NCBI RefSeq assembly: GCF_900129405.1
Contig: NZ_FQVQ01000005.1
Location: 1-64,000 of the forward strand
Direction: 5' to 3'
Source of the DNA: Flavobacterium fontis
GTDB lineage: Bacteria; Bacteroidota; Bacteroidia; Flavobacteriales; Flavobacteriaceae
Length of the DNA: 64,000 nucleotides
Shown here in pieces: positions 50,798 through 59,437 of this stretch (position 1 is its first letter; every line of letters starts with the position of its first letter). The notes beneath the pieces were generated by a model. That model was not told the origin of the DNA and ran no database searches. It saw only the letters and a list, made by a program, of their open reading frames with translations. The position numbers and the translations under genes were made by a program.

Positions 50798-50876
50798 CAA
50801 TCACGCCCCCTCCCGCTTTCGGCAGTCGCTTTTCCGCTCCGCTCCAAGAGCTCCTACAATGCCTCACTCGGGGCTA
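50798..50876. other. GC-rich structured intergenic element, copy 3 (reverse)
   Basis: The stretch has the G- and C-rich blocks of copies 1 and 2 in reverse orientation: CACGCCCCC, TCCCGCTTTCGGCAGTCG, then GGAGC and GCTCC-type stems. The match to the other copies is weaker than between those two. Together with the arrays at 50916-50971 and 50995-51099 it fills the 460-base gap before uvrA, which has no genes. Confidence 0.4.
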
Positions 50877-50915
50877 AAAATCAACTAGGGTTCAATAATC
50901 AAAATTTCAACTCTT

Positions 50916-50971
50916 AAATTCCAAATCCCAAATTCCAAATCTCAAATCTCAAATCTCAAATTTCAAATTTC
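50916..50971. repeat. Heptamer array AAATCTC/AAATTCC (8 units)
   Basis: Eight 7-base units: AAATTCC, AAATCCC, AAATTCC, three AAATCTC, two AAATTTC. About 23 bases of unrelated sequence separate it from the next array. Confidence 0.9.
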
Positions 50972-50994
50972 AATTTCCTCCCCAAGTATCGTAC

Positions 50995-51099
50995 CTAATT
51001 CTAATGTCCAACGTCTAAAGTCTAACGACTAGTCACTAATCACTAGTCACTAATCACTAGTCACTAATCACTAGTCACTAATCACTAATCACCAATCAC
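50995..51099. repeat. Heptamer array TAGTCAC/TAATCAC (15 units)
   Basis: Fifteen 7-base units, starting with variable words (CTAATTC, TAATGTC, CAACGTC, TAAAGTC, TAACGAC) and becoming regular (TAGTCAC and TAATCAC alternating). It is the reverse complement family of the array at 362-461, 50.6 kb away, and ends ten bases before the uvrA -7 box. Confidence 0.93.
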
Positions 51100-51109
51100 T
51101 CAAAATCAC

Positions 51110-51117
51110 TACCTTTG
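51110..51117 (+). promoter_or_regulatory. -7 box of uvrA
   Basis: TACCTTTG lies 17 bases before the ATG at 51135. The -33 region would fall inside the heptamer array, which may influence promoter strength. Confidence 0.62.
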
Positions 51118-51134
51118 CTTTTTCCCAAAAAATC

Positions 51135-53963
51135 ATGAGCGAACAACTCGAATCCATTGAAATTATTGGTGCTCGCGCACACAATCTTAAAAATATTGAC
51201 CTAACCATTCCGCGGGAACAACTCGTGGTCATTACCGGTCTCTCCGGCTCGGGGAAATCGTCCCTCGCCTTTGATACCATTTACGCCGAAGGCCAACGCC
51301 GCTATATTGAAACGTTTTCGGCCTATGCACGGCAATTTCTCGGGGGACTCGAGCGTCCTGATGTGGATAAAATCGACGGACTCTCTCCTGTCATCGCCAT
51401 CGAACAAAAAACGACGAGCAAATCGCCCCGCTCCACCGTGGGGACCATCACCGAAATCTACGACTTCCTCCGCCTGCTCTTTGCCCGAGCAGGAGAAGCC
51501 TACAGTTACAACACCGGTGAAAAAATGGTGTCCTACTCCGACGAACAAATCAAAAACCTCATCATCGAACAGTTTCTAGGGAAACGCATCAACATCCTCG
51601 CACCGGTCATTCGGGCGCGTAAAGGACATTATGCCGAACTGTTTCAACAAATCGCCAAACAAGGCTTTGTAAAGGTCCGCGTCAACGGGGAAATCAAAGA
51701 CATTACTCCCGGAATGAAACTCGACCGCTACAAAACCCACGATATCGAAATCGTCATCGACCGCATGGTACCCGCCAACGACGACGACACCCACAAACGC
51801 CTCGCCGAAAGCATCAAAACCGCCATGTACCACGGCGAAAATGTAATGATGGTTATCGAACAGGAGCAGCAAGAGGTTCGGTTTTTTAGCCGCACCCTTA
51901 TGTGTCCCACCACAGGCATCTCCTACCAAAATCCCGAACCTAACCTCTTTTCGTTCAACTCCCCCAAAGGCGCTTGCGAAAAGTGCAACGGCCTCGGAAC
52001 AGTACATGAAATCAATCTCAAAAAAATCATACCCGATGCCCGCCTCTCCATTGCCAAAGGCGGACTGGCACCGCTAGGAGAATTGAAAAACTCATGGATG
52101 TTCAAACAACTGGAAGCCATCGGTGAAAAATTTGGATTCAAACTGACCGATCCCATCGAAAAGATTTCCGAGGAAGCCATGGACATGATCCTCAATGGCG
52201 GCAATGAACGGTTTACCGTCAAAGCCAAAGCAGCAGGCGTGACCAAAGAATACAAAATCGAGTTTGAAGGCATCGCTGCCTTTATCAAAAACCAACACGA
52301 CGATGCACAATCGACTTCGCTTAAACGTTGGGCCAAAGACTTCATGGATGAAATATCCTGTCCAGAGTGTCAAGGTGCCCGCTTGAAAAAAGAGTCCTTG
52401 TATTTTAAAATCAACGAGAAAAACATCGCCGAGCTCTCCACTATGGACATTGCTGAGTTGACCGATTGGTTTCAAGCCTTGCCCCAAACCCTCTCGGAAA
52501 AACAAAAGGTGATTGCCACCGAAATCCTAAAGGAAATCAACGACCGCTTGAAGTTCTTGATGGACGTCGGACTCAATTATCTATCCCTACACCGCAGTTC
52601 GAAATCGCTCTCCGGCGGTGAAGCGCAACGCATTCGCTTGGCGACCCAAATCGGCTCGCAATTGGTAGGCGTGCTCTATATCTTGGACGAACCCAGTATT
52701 GGGCTCCATCAACGCGATAACGAACGTTTGATCAATTCCTTAAAAAGCTTGCGCGACATCGGGAATTCGGTTTTAGTGGTCGAACACGACAAAGACATGA
52801 TTGTAGAAGCCGATTATGTGATTGACATCGGACCCAAAGCCGGACGGTTTGGGGGACAAATCATCAGCAAAGGGTCGCCCAACGAATTGTTGAAGGAAAC
52901 CACCATTACCGCTCAGTACTTAAACGGTAAAATGGCCATCGAAGTACCCAAAAAACGTCGGGAAGGCAATGGTAAAACGATTAAATTGGTAGGCGCCTCG
53001 GGTAACAATTTGAAAAACGTGACCGCTGAATTTCCGTTGGGGAAACTGATTTGCGTGACCGGAGTTTCAGGCAGTGGAAAATCAACTTTAATCAATGAAA
53101 CGCTCTACCCTATTTTAAATGCGCACATTTACGATGGCGTGAAGCGTCCGATGCCGTTCAAAAAAATTGAAGGACTCGAACATGTAGACAAAGTCATCGA
53201 CATTGACCAAAGTCCGATTGGCCGCACCCCACGCTCCAATCCTGCGACCTACACCGACGTGTTTTCAGAAATACGTTCCCTTTTCACCCAAACCCCCGAA
53301 GCGATGATTCGCGGTTATAAAGCTGGCCGTTTCAGTTTCAACGTATCGGGCGGTCGTTGTGAAACCTGTGAAGGATCGGGAGTACGCACCATCGAAATGA
53401 GTTTTTTACCCGATGTCTATGTCGAATGCGAAACCTGCCAAGGCAAACGCTTTAATCGGGAAACCTTGGAAATTCGCTACAAAGGAAAATCCATTTCCGA
53501 TGTACTGAACATGACCGTAGATGAAGCGGTGGATTTCTTTGAAAACATTCCGAAAATCTACCGAAAAATCAAAACGATTCAAGACGTGGGATTGGGATAC
53601 ATCACTTTAGGACAACAAAGTACAACCCTTTCGGGTGGTGAAGCGCAACGGATCAAATTGGCGACCGAATTGTCCAAAAAAGATACGGGCAATACATTCT
53701 ATATCATGGACGAACCCACCACAGGCTTGCACTTTGAAGACATTCGTGTGTTGATGGAAGTCATTCAGAAGTTGGTCGACAAAGGCAATACGGTGTTGAT
53801 TATCGAACATAATTTAGATGTCATCAAATTGGCCGATCACATCATCGACGTCGGCCCCGAAGGCGGAAAAGGCGGCGGTCAAATCTTGTGTGTTGGTACT
53901 CCTGAAGAAGTTAGCAAAAACAAAAAAAGTCATACCGCACGTTTTTTAGCCAAAGAATTATAA
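51135..53963 (+). CDS. uvrA: Excinuclease ABC subunit A
   Basis: A 942-residue nucleotide-excision-repair protein with two ABC ATPase halves. Walker A motifs are [13 protein letters not shown] (near residue 37) and [13 protein letters not shown] (near 640). ABC signatures are LSGGEAQRI in both halves. Zinc-binding cysteine pairs are seen in [17 protein letters not shown] and [17 protein letters not shown]. It recognises damaged DNA and loads UvrB. Many minus-strand open frames inside this gene are shadows due to its high-GC codons. Promoter box upstream. Confidence 0.98.
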   Translation: MSEQLESIEIIGARAHNLKNIDLTIPREQLVVITGLSGSGKSSLAFDTIYAEGQRRYIETFSAYARQFLGGLERPDVDKIDGLSPVIAIEQKTTSKSPRSTVGTITEIYDFLRLLFARAGEAYSYNTGEKMVSYSDEQIKNLIIEQFLGKRINILAPVIRARKGHYAELFQQIAKQGFVKVRVNGEIKDITPGMKLDRYKTHDIEIVIDRMVPANDDDTHKRLAESIKTAMYHGENVMMVIEQEQQEVRFFSRTLMCPTTGISYQNPEPNLFSFNSPKGACEKCNGLGTVHEINLKKIIPDARLSIAKGGLAPLGELKNSWMFKQLEAIGEKFGFKLTDPIEKISEEAMDMILNGGNERFTVKAKAAGVTKEYKIEFEGIAAFIKNQHDDAQSTSLKRWAKDFMDEISCPECQGARLKKESLYFKINEKNIAELSTMDIAELTDWFQALPQTLSEKQKVIATEILKEINDRLKFLMDVGLNYLSLHRSSKSLSGGEAQRIRLATQIGSQLVGVLYILDEPSIGLHQRDNERLINSLKSLRDIGNSVLVVEHDKDMIVEADYVIDIGPKAGRFGGQIISKGSPNELLKETTITAQYLNGKMAIEVPKKRREGNGKTIKLVGASGNNLKNVTAEFPLGKLICVTGVSGSGKSTLINETLYPILNAHIYDGVKRPMPFKKIEGLEHVDKVIDIDQSPIGRTPRSNPATYTDVFSEIRSLFTQTPEAMIRGYKAGRFSFNVSGGRCETCEGSGVRTIEMSFLPDVYVECETCQGKRFNRETLEIRYKGKSISDVLNMTVDEAVDFFENIPKIYRKIKTIQDVGLGYITLGQQSTTLSGGEAQRIKLATELSKKDTGNTFYIMDEPTTGLHFEDIRVLMEVIQKLVDKGNTVLIIEHNLDVIKLADHIIDVGPEGGKGGGQILCVGTPEEVSKNKKSHTARFLAKEL

Positions 53964-53974
53964 CCTAAGAATTT

Positions 53975-54358
53975 ATGAAAAAAATAGTTTTCCTTCTCCT
54001 ATGTACATGTGCAACAGCATTTGCACAAACGCCTACTCCCGAACAAATGGCTCAAAAGCAACTGGAAGCTTACAACCAAAAAGATATTAAGGCTTTTATG
54101 GACTGCTTCAGTGAGGATGTAAAGATTTACACCTACCCCAATACCCTCGAGGTAGAAGGCAAAGCCAAAATGCAGGAACAATATGCCCAATTCTTCAACA
54201 GCGCCCAAACCTTGCACTGTACCGTTATCAAACGAATCGTCCGCGGGGCATTTGTGATTGATGAAGAATCGGTTCAATACAATGCAACTACTTTTGGAGG
54301 CGTCGCGATCTATGAAGTCAAAGAGGGGAAGATTGTTGCTGTGACTTTTATGAAATAA
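53975..54358 (+). CDS. Exported NTF2/SnoaL-like protein
   Basis: A 127-residue protein with signal peptide MKKIVFLLLCTCATAFAQ and a small alpha+beta cone domain: QLEAYNQKDIKAFMDCFSEDVKIYTYP is the family start. Periplasmic SnoaL-like proteins bind small molecules; no ligand is known here. It is 11 bases behind uvrA and probably cotranscribed. Confidence 0.85.
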   Translation: MKKIVFLLLCTCATAFAQTPTPEQMAQKQLEAYNQKDIKAFMDCFSEDVKIYTYPNTLEVEGKAKMQEQYAQFFNSAQTLHCTVIKRIVRGAFVIDEESVQYNATTFGGVAIYEVKEGKIVAVTFMK

Positions 54359-54361
54359 ATA

Positions 54362-54391
54362 CGCCCTAAAGCACGGCTAACTTTAGGGCAT
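54362..54391. terminator. Hairpin between convergent NTF2-like and TonB-receptor genes
   Basis: GCCCTAAA and TTTAGGGC form an 8-base stem with an 11-base loop. T-runs nearby are not adjacent, so its terminator strength is uncertain; it lies between two gene ends and may serve both. Confidence 0.55.
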
Positions 54392-54410
54392 ATTCATTAC
54401 TTTTTTTTGA

Positions 54411-56750
54411 TTAAAAATTAGCGACAAGTCCAAGCGTAGGAATAATATTTCGGTTGGAGTTATCTATTTGTAATAGATTTCGGGGTTCAACAATAGAGGA
54501 ATCTGCGTTACGTTCTAGTCCAAATTGCGGAACTTGTGGAATTCGTTGACCGAGTACATTTTCGATATCAATAAAAACATTCAAAGCAAACGATTTAAAA
54601 CTCCATTTTTTATCAATTCGAATATCTAGTTGATTAAATACAGCTAATTTTTCGGTACCCAATCGATTGTAATCCAAAATAATTTCAGGATATGCAGCAA
54701 GGGTTTCTTGGCGATTAACGGGTACAAAAGGAGTACGTCCAGCAAAACGATTTCGCATACTCACTTCCCAATTGCGTTTAAATTTGTAACCCGAAGTTAA
54801 CGAGAATAAATGACGACTATCCCAAACTGAGGGCAAATAGGTACCCGTTAAACCTGTAAACTCGCTATAAAAAAATGTATAGGATGCAATAGCGAAGAAG
54901 TTTTTCTCAAATTTTTGTTGAAAAAGTAACTCAACCCCGTACGAACGACCTGTTCCTGTGGTGGAAATTGCCTCATTTCCCAATACTTCAAATCCGCCGC
55001 CTTTATTCGCTAATGACACGCCATCGGTAAGCGATATTGGATAATCTTTGTAGCGTTTATAAAATGCTTCTAGACTTACTTTGGCCGCTTTTCCCAATGA
55101 TTTTTCAAGACCCGTTACCCAATGCATACTCTGGGTATAACGACCATTAGCATTGGTTAGAGCTCCATTAACATCGCGATACCCTAATACGGTGTAGGGT
55201 AAAATTTTAAAATAATTCCCCCATGTTGCATTAAAACGCCATCCGCTCCCTAAACGAACAGACGTAGCGATTCGTGGCGAAAAAGTTTCCCATAATTCAG
55301 ACGACAAAAAAGTATCATCATCGAGACGAAATCCTAATGAAACATCCCAAACACCATTCGCCAAAGTGGTACTAGCATTTCCAAACACACCATACTTGTA
55401 AAAATCAATCACTGTTGAATATTGGCCTTGATTACGGTCAAAAGTTGAATTTGTATAATCAGAACGCTGTATATTGAAACCCGTATTCAACTTCCAATTA
55501 TTCCAGTAAAAAGTAGTCTCATGGCGTAACTTTAGTTCTTTTTCAGTGGCTTGATTATCCAAAATAATTCCTGTTTTTGTGGCCGTATTTTCATAAATTA
55601 CAAATCCATTTTTGAAATAATTTTGCGACAAGGTCGTCAAAGAGAACCCTTTCTTTTCGGCAAATCGGCGTTTCCATGAAATTCCCATTGTATTGGTTCG
55701 CTGATTGATAAAGGGCGATTGATCAAATATAGCTTGCTCACTCGGACTTAAGTCACCATCGGCTTCTAAAGAAAAGGAATCAATTGAACCCACCCCTAAC
55801 ACCGATAATTCATTGTAATCATTAAGCTTGTGAGTCACTTTGTATTGATAATCCCAGTAATTGGGACGAATGGGCAGTCCAATGGCTTCAAATAAAAATT
55901 GGAGATAACTTCGGCGTACCGAGGCTAAAAAAGTAGTATTGCTTTTCTCTTTGCCTCTTTTCCATAAAGGCCCCTCCATCGTAAGCGCAGTTTCGGAAGC
56001 ACTCACACGTATATTGGTCTTCAATTGTGAAGCATTACCATTGCGTTGTTTGAACTGTAAAACTCCAGAAAGTGGATTATCGTATTGTGCACCAAAAGCG
56101 GATGTAGACAGTGAAACATCATCAATAAAAGAAACATTGAGAATTCCTACCGGACCTCCTGCACTTCCTTGTGTGCTGAAGTGATTAATATTCGGGATTT
56201 CCATACCGTCCAAATAATAAACAGATTCATTGGGTGCACCCCCACGCAAAATTAAATCATTGCGAAAACCACCCGGAGAGGGAGAAACGCCAGGTAAAGA
56301 TTGTGCTACACGAACAACATCATTATTAGAACCTGGGTAATTTGCAATTTCAACTCCCGACAAGGATTGAATTGATAAAGGTGTCTCCTTGGTACGCTTG
56401 AGTTTAGAACTAGAAATAACTACCTGCTCCAACTGAACCGCTACCCGTTGCAAACTAATGGATAGTTCCGGATTACCAAAGGTTTGAATAATGATGCGAA
56501 AAAGAGTTTGTGCTTCATACCCGTTTAAAGTAGCCGTCAAATTATAAGTTCCAGGGGGAATTGCTTTTAATTGAAAATTTCCTTCGGCATCGGTTAAAAC
56601 CTGAAAAGAGGTGTTATCCAAAACTATGGTAACTCCAGCCAAAGGCTCACCTACTGGACCAGTAACTTTACCCGAAAGCACTCCCGTCTCTTGCGCTAGT
56701 AGCCATTGACCACCTAATAAGAACATGAAAAAGTAAATAAGTAATCGCAT
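54411..56750 (-). CDS. TonB-dependent outer membrane receptor
   Basis: A 779-residue receptor with signal peptide MRLLIYFFMFLLGGQWLLAQ, a carboxypeptidase-like regulatory domain at about 24-105 (GKVTGPVGEPLAGVTIVLD), a plug (LSGVEIANYPGSNNDVVRVA, then LRGGAPNESVYYLDGMEIP) and a beta-barrel up to the C-terminal Phe. No SusD partner lies next to it, so it is not a SusC-type glycan importer. Substrate may be a metal chelate or peptide. A MarR gene lies divergent, and the shared gap contains palindromes. Confidence 0.93.
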   Translation of the reverse strand: MRLLIYFFMFLLGGQWLLAQETGVLSGKVTGPVGEPLAGVTIVLDNTSFQVLTDAEGNFQLKAIPPGTYNLTATLNGYEAQTLFRIIIQTFGNPELSISLQRVAVQLEQVVISSSKLKRTKETPLSIQSLSGVEIANYPGSNNDVVRVAQSLPGVSPSPGGFRNDLILRGGAPNESVYYLDGMEIPNINHFSTQGSAGGPVGILNVSFIDDVSLSTSAFGAQYDNPLSGVLQFKQRNGNASQLKTNIRVSASETALTMEGPLWKRGKEKSNTTFLASVRRSYLQFLFEAIGLPIRPNYWDYQYKVTHKLNDYNELSVLGVGSIDSFSLEADGDLSPSEQAIFDQSPFINQRTNTMGISWKRRFAEKKGFSLTTLSQNYFKNGFVIYENTATKTGIILDNQATEKELKLRHETTFYWNNWKLNTGFNIQRSDYTNSTFDRNQGQYSTVIDFYKYGVFGNASTTLANGVWDVSLGFRLDDDTFLSSELWETFSPRIATSVRLGSGWRFNATWGNYFKILPYTVLGYRDVNGALTNANGRYTQSMHWVTGLEKSLGKAAKVSLEAFYKRYKDYPISLTDGVSLANKGGGFEVLGNEAISTTGTGRSYGVELLFQQKFEKNFFAIASYTFFYSEFTGLTGTYLPSVWDSRHLFSLTSGYKFKRNWEVSMRNRFAGRTPFVPVNRQETLAAYPEIILDYNRLGTEKLAVFNQLDIRIDKKWSFKSFALNVFIDIENVLGQRIPQVPQFGLERNADSSIVEPRNLLQIDNSNRNIIPTLGLVANF

Positions 56751-56779
56751 AAATTGTATGTTTTTGAATTATTTTTTGG

Positions 56780-56856
56780 CAAATATAGTACATTTACGTC
56801 TTATTAAATTATTTTAACGTTATTTTTTGTTTGTTTACGTATAAAAACTATCTTTG
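56780..56856. promoter_or_regulatory. Divergent promoters of the TonB receptor and MarR genes
   Basis: TATATTTG on the minus strand (56780-56787) serves the receptor. On the plus strand TTTG (56826-56829), 19 bases and TATCTTTG (56849-56856) form a full promoter for the MarR gene. Between them TTTACGT occurs twice (56793-56799, 56834-56840) and the palindrome TAACGTTA lies at 56815-56822, candidates for a MarR site. Confidence 0.7.
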
Positions 56857-56861
56857 TTAGT

Positions 56862-57536
56862 ATGAAAGCACCCGAATTACTTCACCATTTATTGGATGAT
56901 TTTTTTGAATTTACTCAAGGCGATTCAGGTATAACAACCTTTACACCGCAGGCATTTGCCGCTTTTCTTCAAATTAAGTATAGGGAGTCTCAACCGATTG
57001 GCCCCTTGATGCAGAGTGATTTTGAACAACCGGACTTGGTAATGGAAAATGAAAATGAAGATAAAAGAGATTTGCTCATTCTTCTAACATACCTTTTTAA
57101 GTATGCGCGATTATACATCAAAAAAGCGTTAGTTCACTCCAAAATCCAAACGGTTGATGAGTTTGCATTTCTAATCAACCTAATCATGACACCTGACCTC
57201 ACCAAATCGGCATTGTTTGCAAAGACAATTACTGAAAAAACGAGTGGTACTGAAATAATAAAACGATTACGTGAGCGAGGATTAGTGGAAGAATATAAAA
57301 ATGAAATCAACAAAAAAAATGTCTATTTACGACTTACCCCTCTTGGAAAGTCTGAATTATTACAAGTCATGCCAAATATGCAATTGGTGACTGAAATTGT
57401 ATCAGGAACTTTATCTGAATTTGAATTAAAATTCATGCATCAAGTCCTTACAAAGCTAGAAAAAATGCACAATTCAATTTATTTGGACGATCGAGATGAC
57501 AACTTAGAGCAAATCCATCAAAAAGTTATATCCTAA
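56862..57536 (+). CDS. MarR-like winged-helix regulator
   Basis: A 224-residue protein with a long N-terminal helical part, then a winged helix at about 100-180 (ALFAKTITEKTSGTEIIKRLRERGLVEEY; KNVYLRLTPLGK) and a C-terminal dimerisation helix. It is longer than usual MarR proteins. I infer regulation of the divergent TonB receptor. The -7 box TATCTTTG ends five bases before the ATG, so the message may be leaderless. Confidence 0.88.
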   Translation: MKAPELLHHLLDDFFEFTQGDSGITTFTPQAFAAFLQIKYRESQPIGPLMQSDFEQPDLVMENENEDKRDLLILLTYLFKYARLYIKKALVHSKIQTVDEFAFLINLIMTPDLTKSALFAKTITEKTSGTEIIKRLRERGLVEEYKNEINKKNVYLRLTPLGKSELLQVMPNMQLVTEIVSGTLSEFELKFMHQVLTKLEKMHNSIYLDDRDDNLEQIHQKVIS

Positions 57537-57549
57537 CACTATTTCATCA

Positions 57550-57587
57550 TTCAAAACTCATAATTCATAATTCATAATTCAAAATTT
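57550..57587. repeat. Heptamer array TTCATAA/CTCATAA (5 units)
   Basis: TTCAAAA, CTCATAA, TTCATAA, TTCATAA, TTCAAAA. The 32 bases 57555-57586 are the exact reverse complement of 46885-46916. It fills the gap between the MarR gene and a hydrolase gene. Confidence 0.9.
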
Positions 57588-58326
57588 GTTAAACCTCCAC
57601 ATCCACTCCCCGTTCCCCAACCGACCTACCCTCGTGTTTTTGCACGATTCGTTAGGGTGTGTCGAATTGTGGCGGGATTTTCCAGAGCGACTAGCGGCGG
57701 CGTCCCAATGCAATTATTTGGTATACGACCGTTTGGGTTATGGGAAATCGGGACCGTTTGCCCATCCAGTGCGGGACAAACATTATTTGGAACACGAAGC
57801 AGTTGTGCTAAATCAGCTTTTAGTCGAACACAACATTGACCAAGCCCTACTTTTTGGACACAGCGACGGGGGTTCCATTGCCTTGCTAACAGCCGCTTTA
57901 TTTCCCGAACGCATCCAAGCCATCATCACAGAAGGAGCGCATGTATTTGTGGAGGAAGTTACCTTGGCTGGCATTCGCGCCGCACAAGCCGCCTACAATA
58001 CCACCGACTTGCCCCAGCGCTTGGCCAAATACCACGGGGCCAATACCGATGCTATGGTAAAAGCGTGGACCGAAACCTGGTTAGCGCCTATGTTTCGGGA
58101 TTGGGACATCACCGACTTTTTACCCCAAATCACTTGTCCTGCCCTTATCATTCAAGGGGAAGACGATGAATTTGGCACCCCAAAACAAGTCAAAACCATA
58201 GTGGCGCACTGTTCGGGACCTGCCCAAGCGTGGCTGATACCGGGAGTGCAACACAATCCGCATAAAGAAGTGCCGGAGGAGGTGATTGAAAAAGGGGTTG
58301 ATTTTTTGCAACAATGCTTATCTTAG
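57586..58326 (+). CDS. Alpha/beta hydrolase
   Basis: A 246-residue protein without signal peptide. The nucleophile is in LFGHSDGGSIAL, the acid in IQGEDDEFGTP and the His in PGVQHNPHKE; FLHDSLGCVELW is the oxyanion region. No ATG gives a suitable N-terminus, so a TTG at 57586, directly after the array, is used with some doubt. Such hydrolases act on small esters or amides. It may be cotranscribed with the next hydrolase (24 bases). Confidence 0.82.
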   Translation: MLNLHIHSPFPNRPTLVFLHDSLGCVELWRDFPERLAAASQCNYLVYDRLGYGKSGPFAHPVRDKHYLEHEAVVLNQLLVEHNIDQALLFGHSDGGSIALLTAALFPERIQAIITEGAHVFVEEVTLAGIRAAQAAYNTTDLPQRLAKYHGANTDAMVKAWTETWLAPMFRDWDITDFLPQITCPALIIQGEDDEFGTPKQVKTIVAHCSGPAQAWLIPGVQHNPHKEVPEEVIEKGVDFLQQCLS

Positions 58327-58350
58327 ATGTATAACTGATTATTGAATAGC

Positions 58351-59280
58351 ATGAACATACGCTTACTCTTACTATTATTGTGTCTAGTTCCAAAAGTTGA
58401 TGCCCAAACCCTCTACACCAAAGCCTTTGGGAATCCGCAGCACCCGGCCTTGCTATTTTTACATGGTGGTCCTGGATATAATTGTGCGAGTTTTGAAATC
58501 TCTACAGCACCCCTACTAGCCGAACAAGGGTACTATGTTATCGTTTATGACCGCCGTGGGGAGGGGCGCAGTACCGATCCCAATGCCGAATTCTCTTTGG
58601 CCGAAGCCGCCGCCGACATGCAAAGTGTACTCGAACAGTATAAGGTCACCAAAGCGCATTTGTTAGGCCATAGTTTCGGTGGAATTCTCGCGCTTAAATT
58701 CGCCCGTACGCATCCCGAAATGGTGAGTTCGGTGGTTCTTATCAGTGCGCCTCTCGATTTACAAGAATCATTTCAACACATCATTGCACAGTGCAAAACC
58801 ATCTATGAAGCCAAAGAAGATTTGGTCAACCTAAAGTATTTAGGTCTTTTACAAGAAATGGCCCCGCATTCGATGCTGTTTGCCTCCTATTGTTTCATGC
58901 ACGCCCTACGCAACGGATTTTATGCCACACCCAACCCGACTCCACAAGCCCAACAACGCTATACCGCCTTAGTGGATCATCCCGACTACAAACGCTGGGG
59001 CAATGCCATGACCGAACAAGCGCCGTTGGGATTTCACCGAAATGATGCCTATACCCAAATGAAAATGTACGACTTAATCCGGCAAGTGCTTCAAAAAAAA
59101 GTCCCCGTTTTCGGATTGTATGGCGAAGACGACCGTTTGTACCCCAAAACCCAACGACAAACCCTAGAAGCATTGCTTCCCCAAGGGCATTTCAAAAGCT
59201 GGGAGCGTTGTGGACATACCGTATTTATCGATCAACAAGCTTTATTTTTTGACGCAATGAATTTGTTGCCAAAAGGTTAA
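58351..59280 (+). CDS. Exported alpha/beta hydrolase, proline-iminopeptidase-like
   Basis: The start at 58351 gives signal peptide MNIRLLLLLLCLVPKVDAQ. The 309-residue protein shows FLHGGPGYNCASFE (oxyanion loop), VYDRRGEGRS, the nucleophile in LLGHSFGGILAL, the acid in YGEDDRLYP and His in GHTVFIDQ. The HGGPG form is typical of prolyl aminopeptidase-type S33 peptidases. Location is periplasmic or secreted. Confidence 0.86.
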   Translation: MNIRLLLLLLCLVPKVDAQTLYTKAFGNPQHPALLFLHGGPGYNCASFEISTAPLLAEQGYYVIVYDRRGEGRSTDPNAEFSLAEAAADMQSVLEQYKVTKAHLLGHSFGGILALKFARTHPEMVSSVVLISAPLDLQESFQHIIAQCKTIYEAKEDLVNLKYLGLLQEMAPHSMLFASYCFMHALRNGFYATPNPTPQAQQRYTALVDHPDYKRWGNAMTEQAPLGFHRNDAYTQMKMYDLIRQVLQKKVPVFGLYGEDDRLYPKTQRQTLEALLPQGHFKSWERCGHTVFIDQQALFFDAMNLLPKG

Positions 59281-59360
59281 GAATTCGCTTACGTTTAAGC
59301 CCTTATGTACGCTATTTTGAATTGTATTCTCAAGGAATCAAAGTCCCTATGTACGATTTT

Positions 59361-59390
59361 TTTGACTTTCGTTCAAAAAGTCTATTTTTG
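59361..59390 (+). promoter_or_regulatory. Promoter of the small membrane protein gene
   Basis: TTTG (59361-59364), an 18-base spacer and TATTTTTG (59383-59390) match the consensus fully. The ATG is 47 bases downstream. Confidence 0.78.
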
Positions 59391-59437
59391 CAATTCGGTT
59401 TTAATAGCAACCTATTTTAGCGATTGTATTGCGAGCC

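Noticed and set aside
51201..53810. Several long minus-strand reading frames inside uvrA
   Set aside because: They lie entirely in the coding sequence of uvrA, show no domains or starts, and result from the codon composition of the plus-strand gene.
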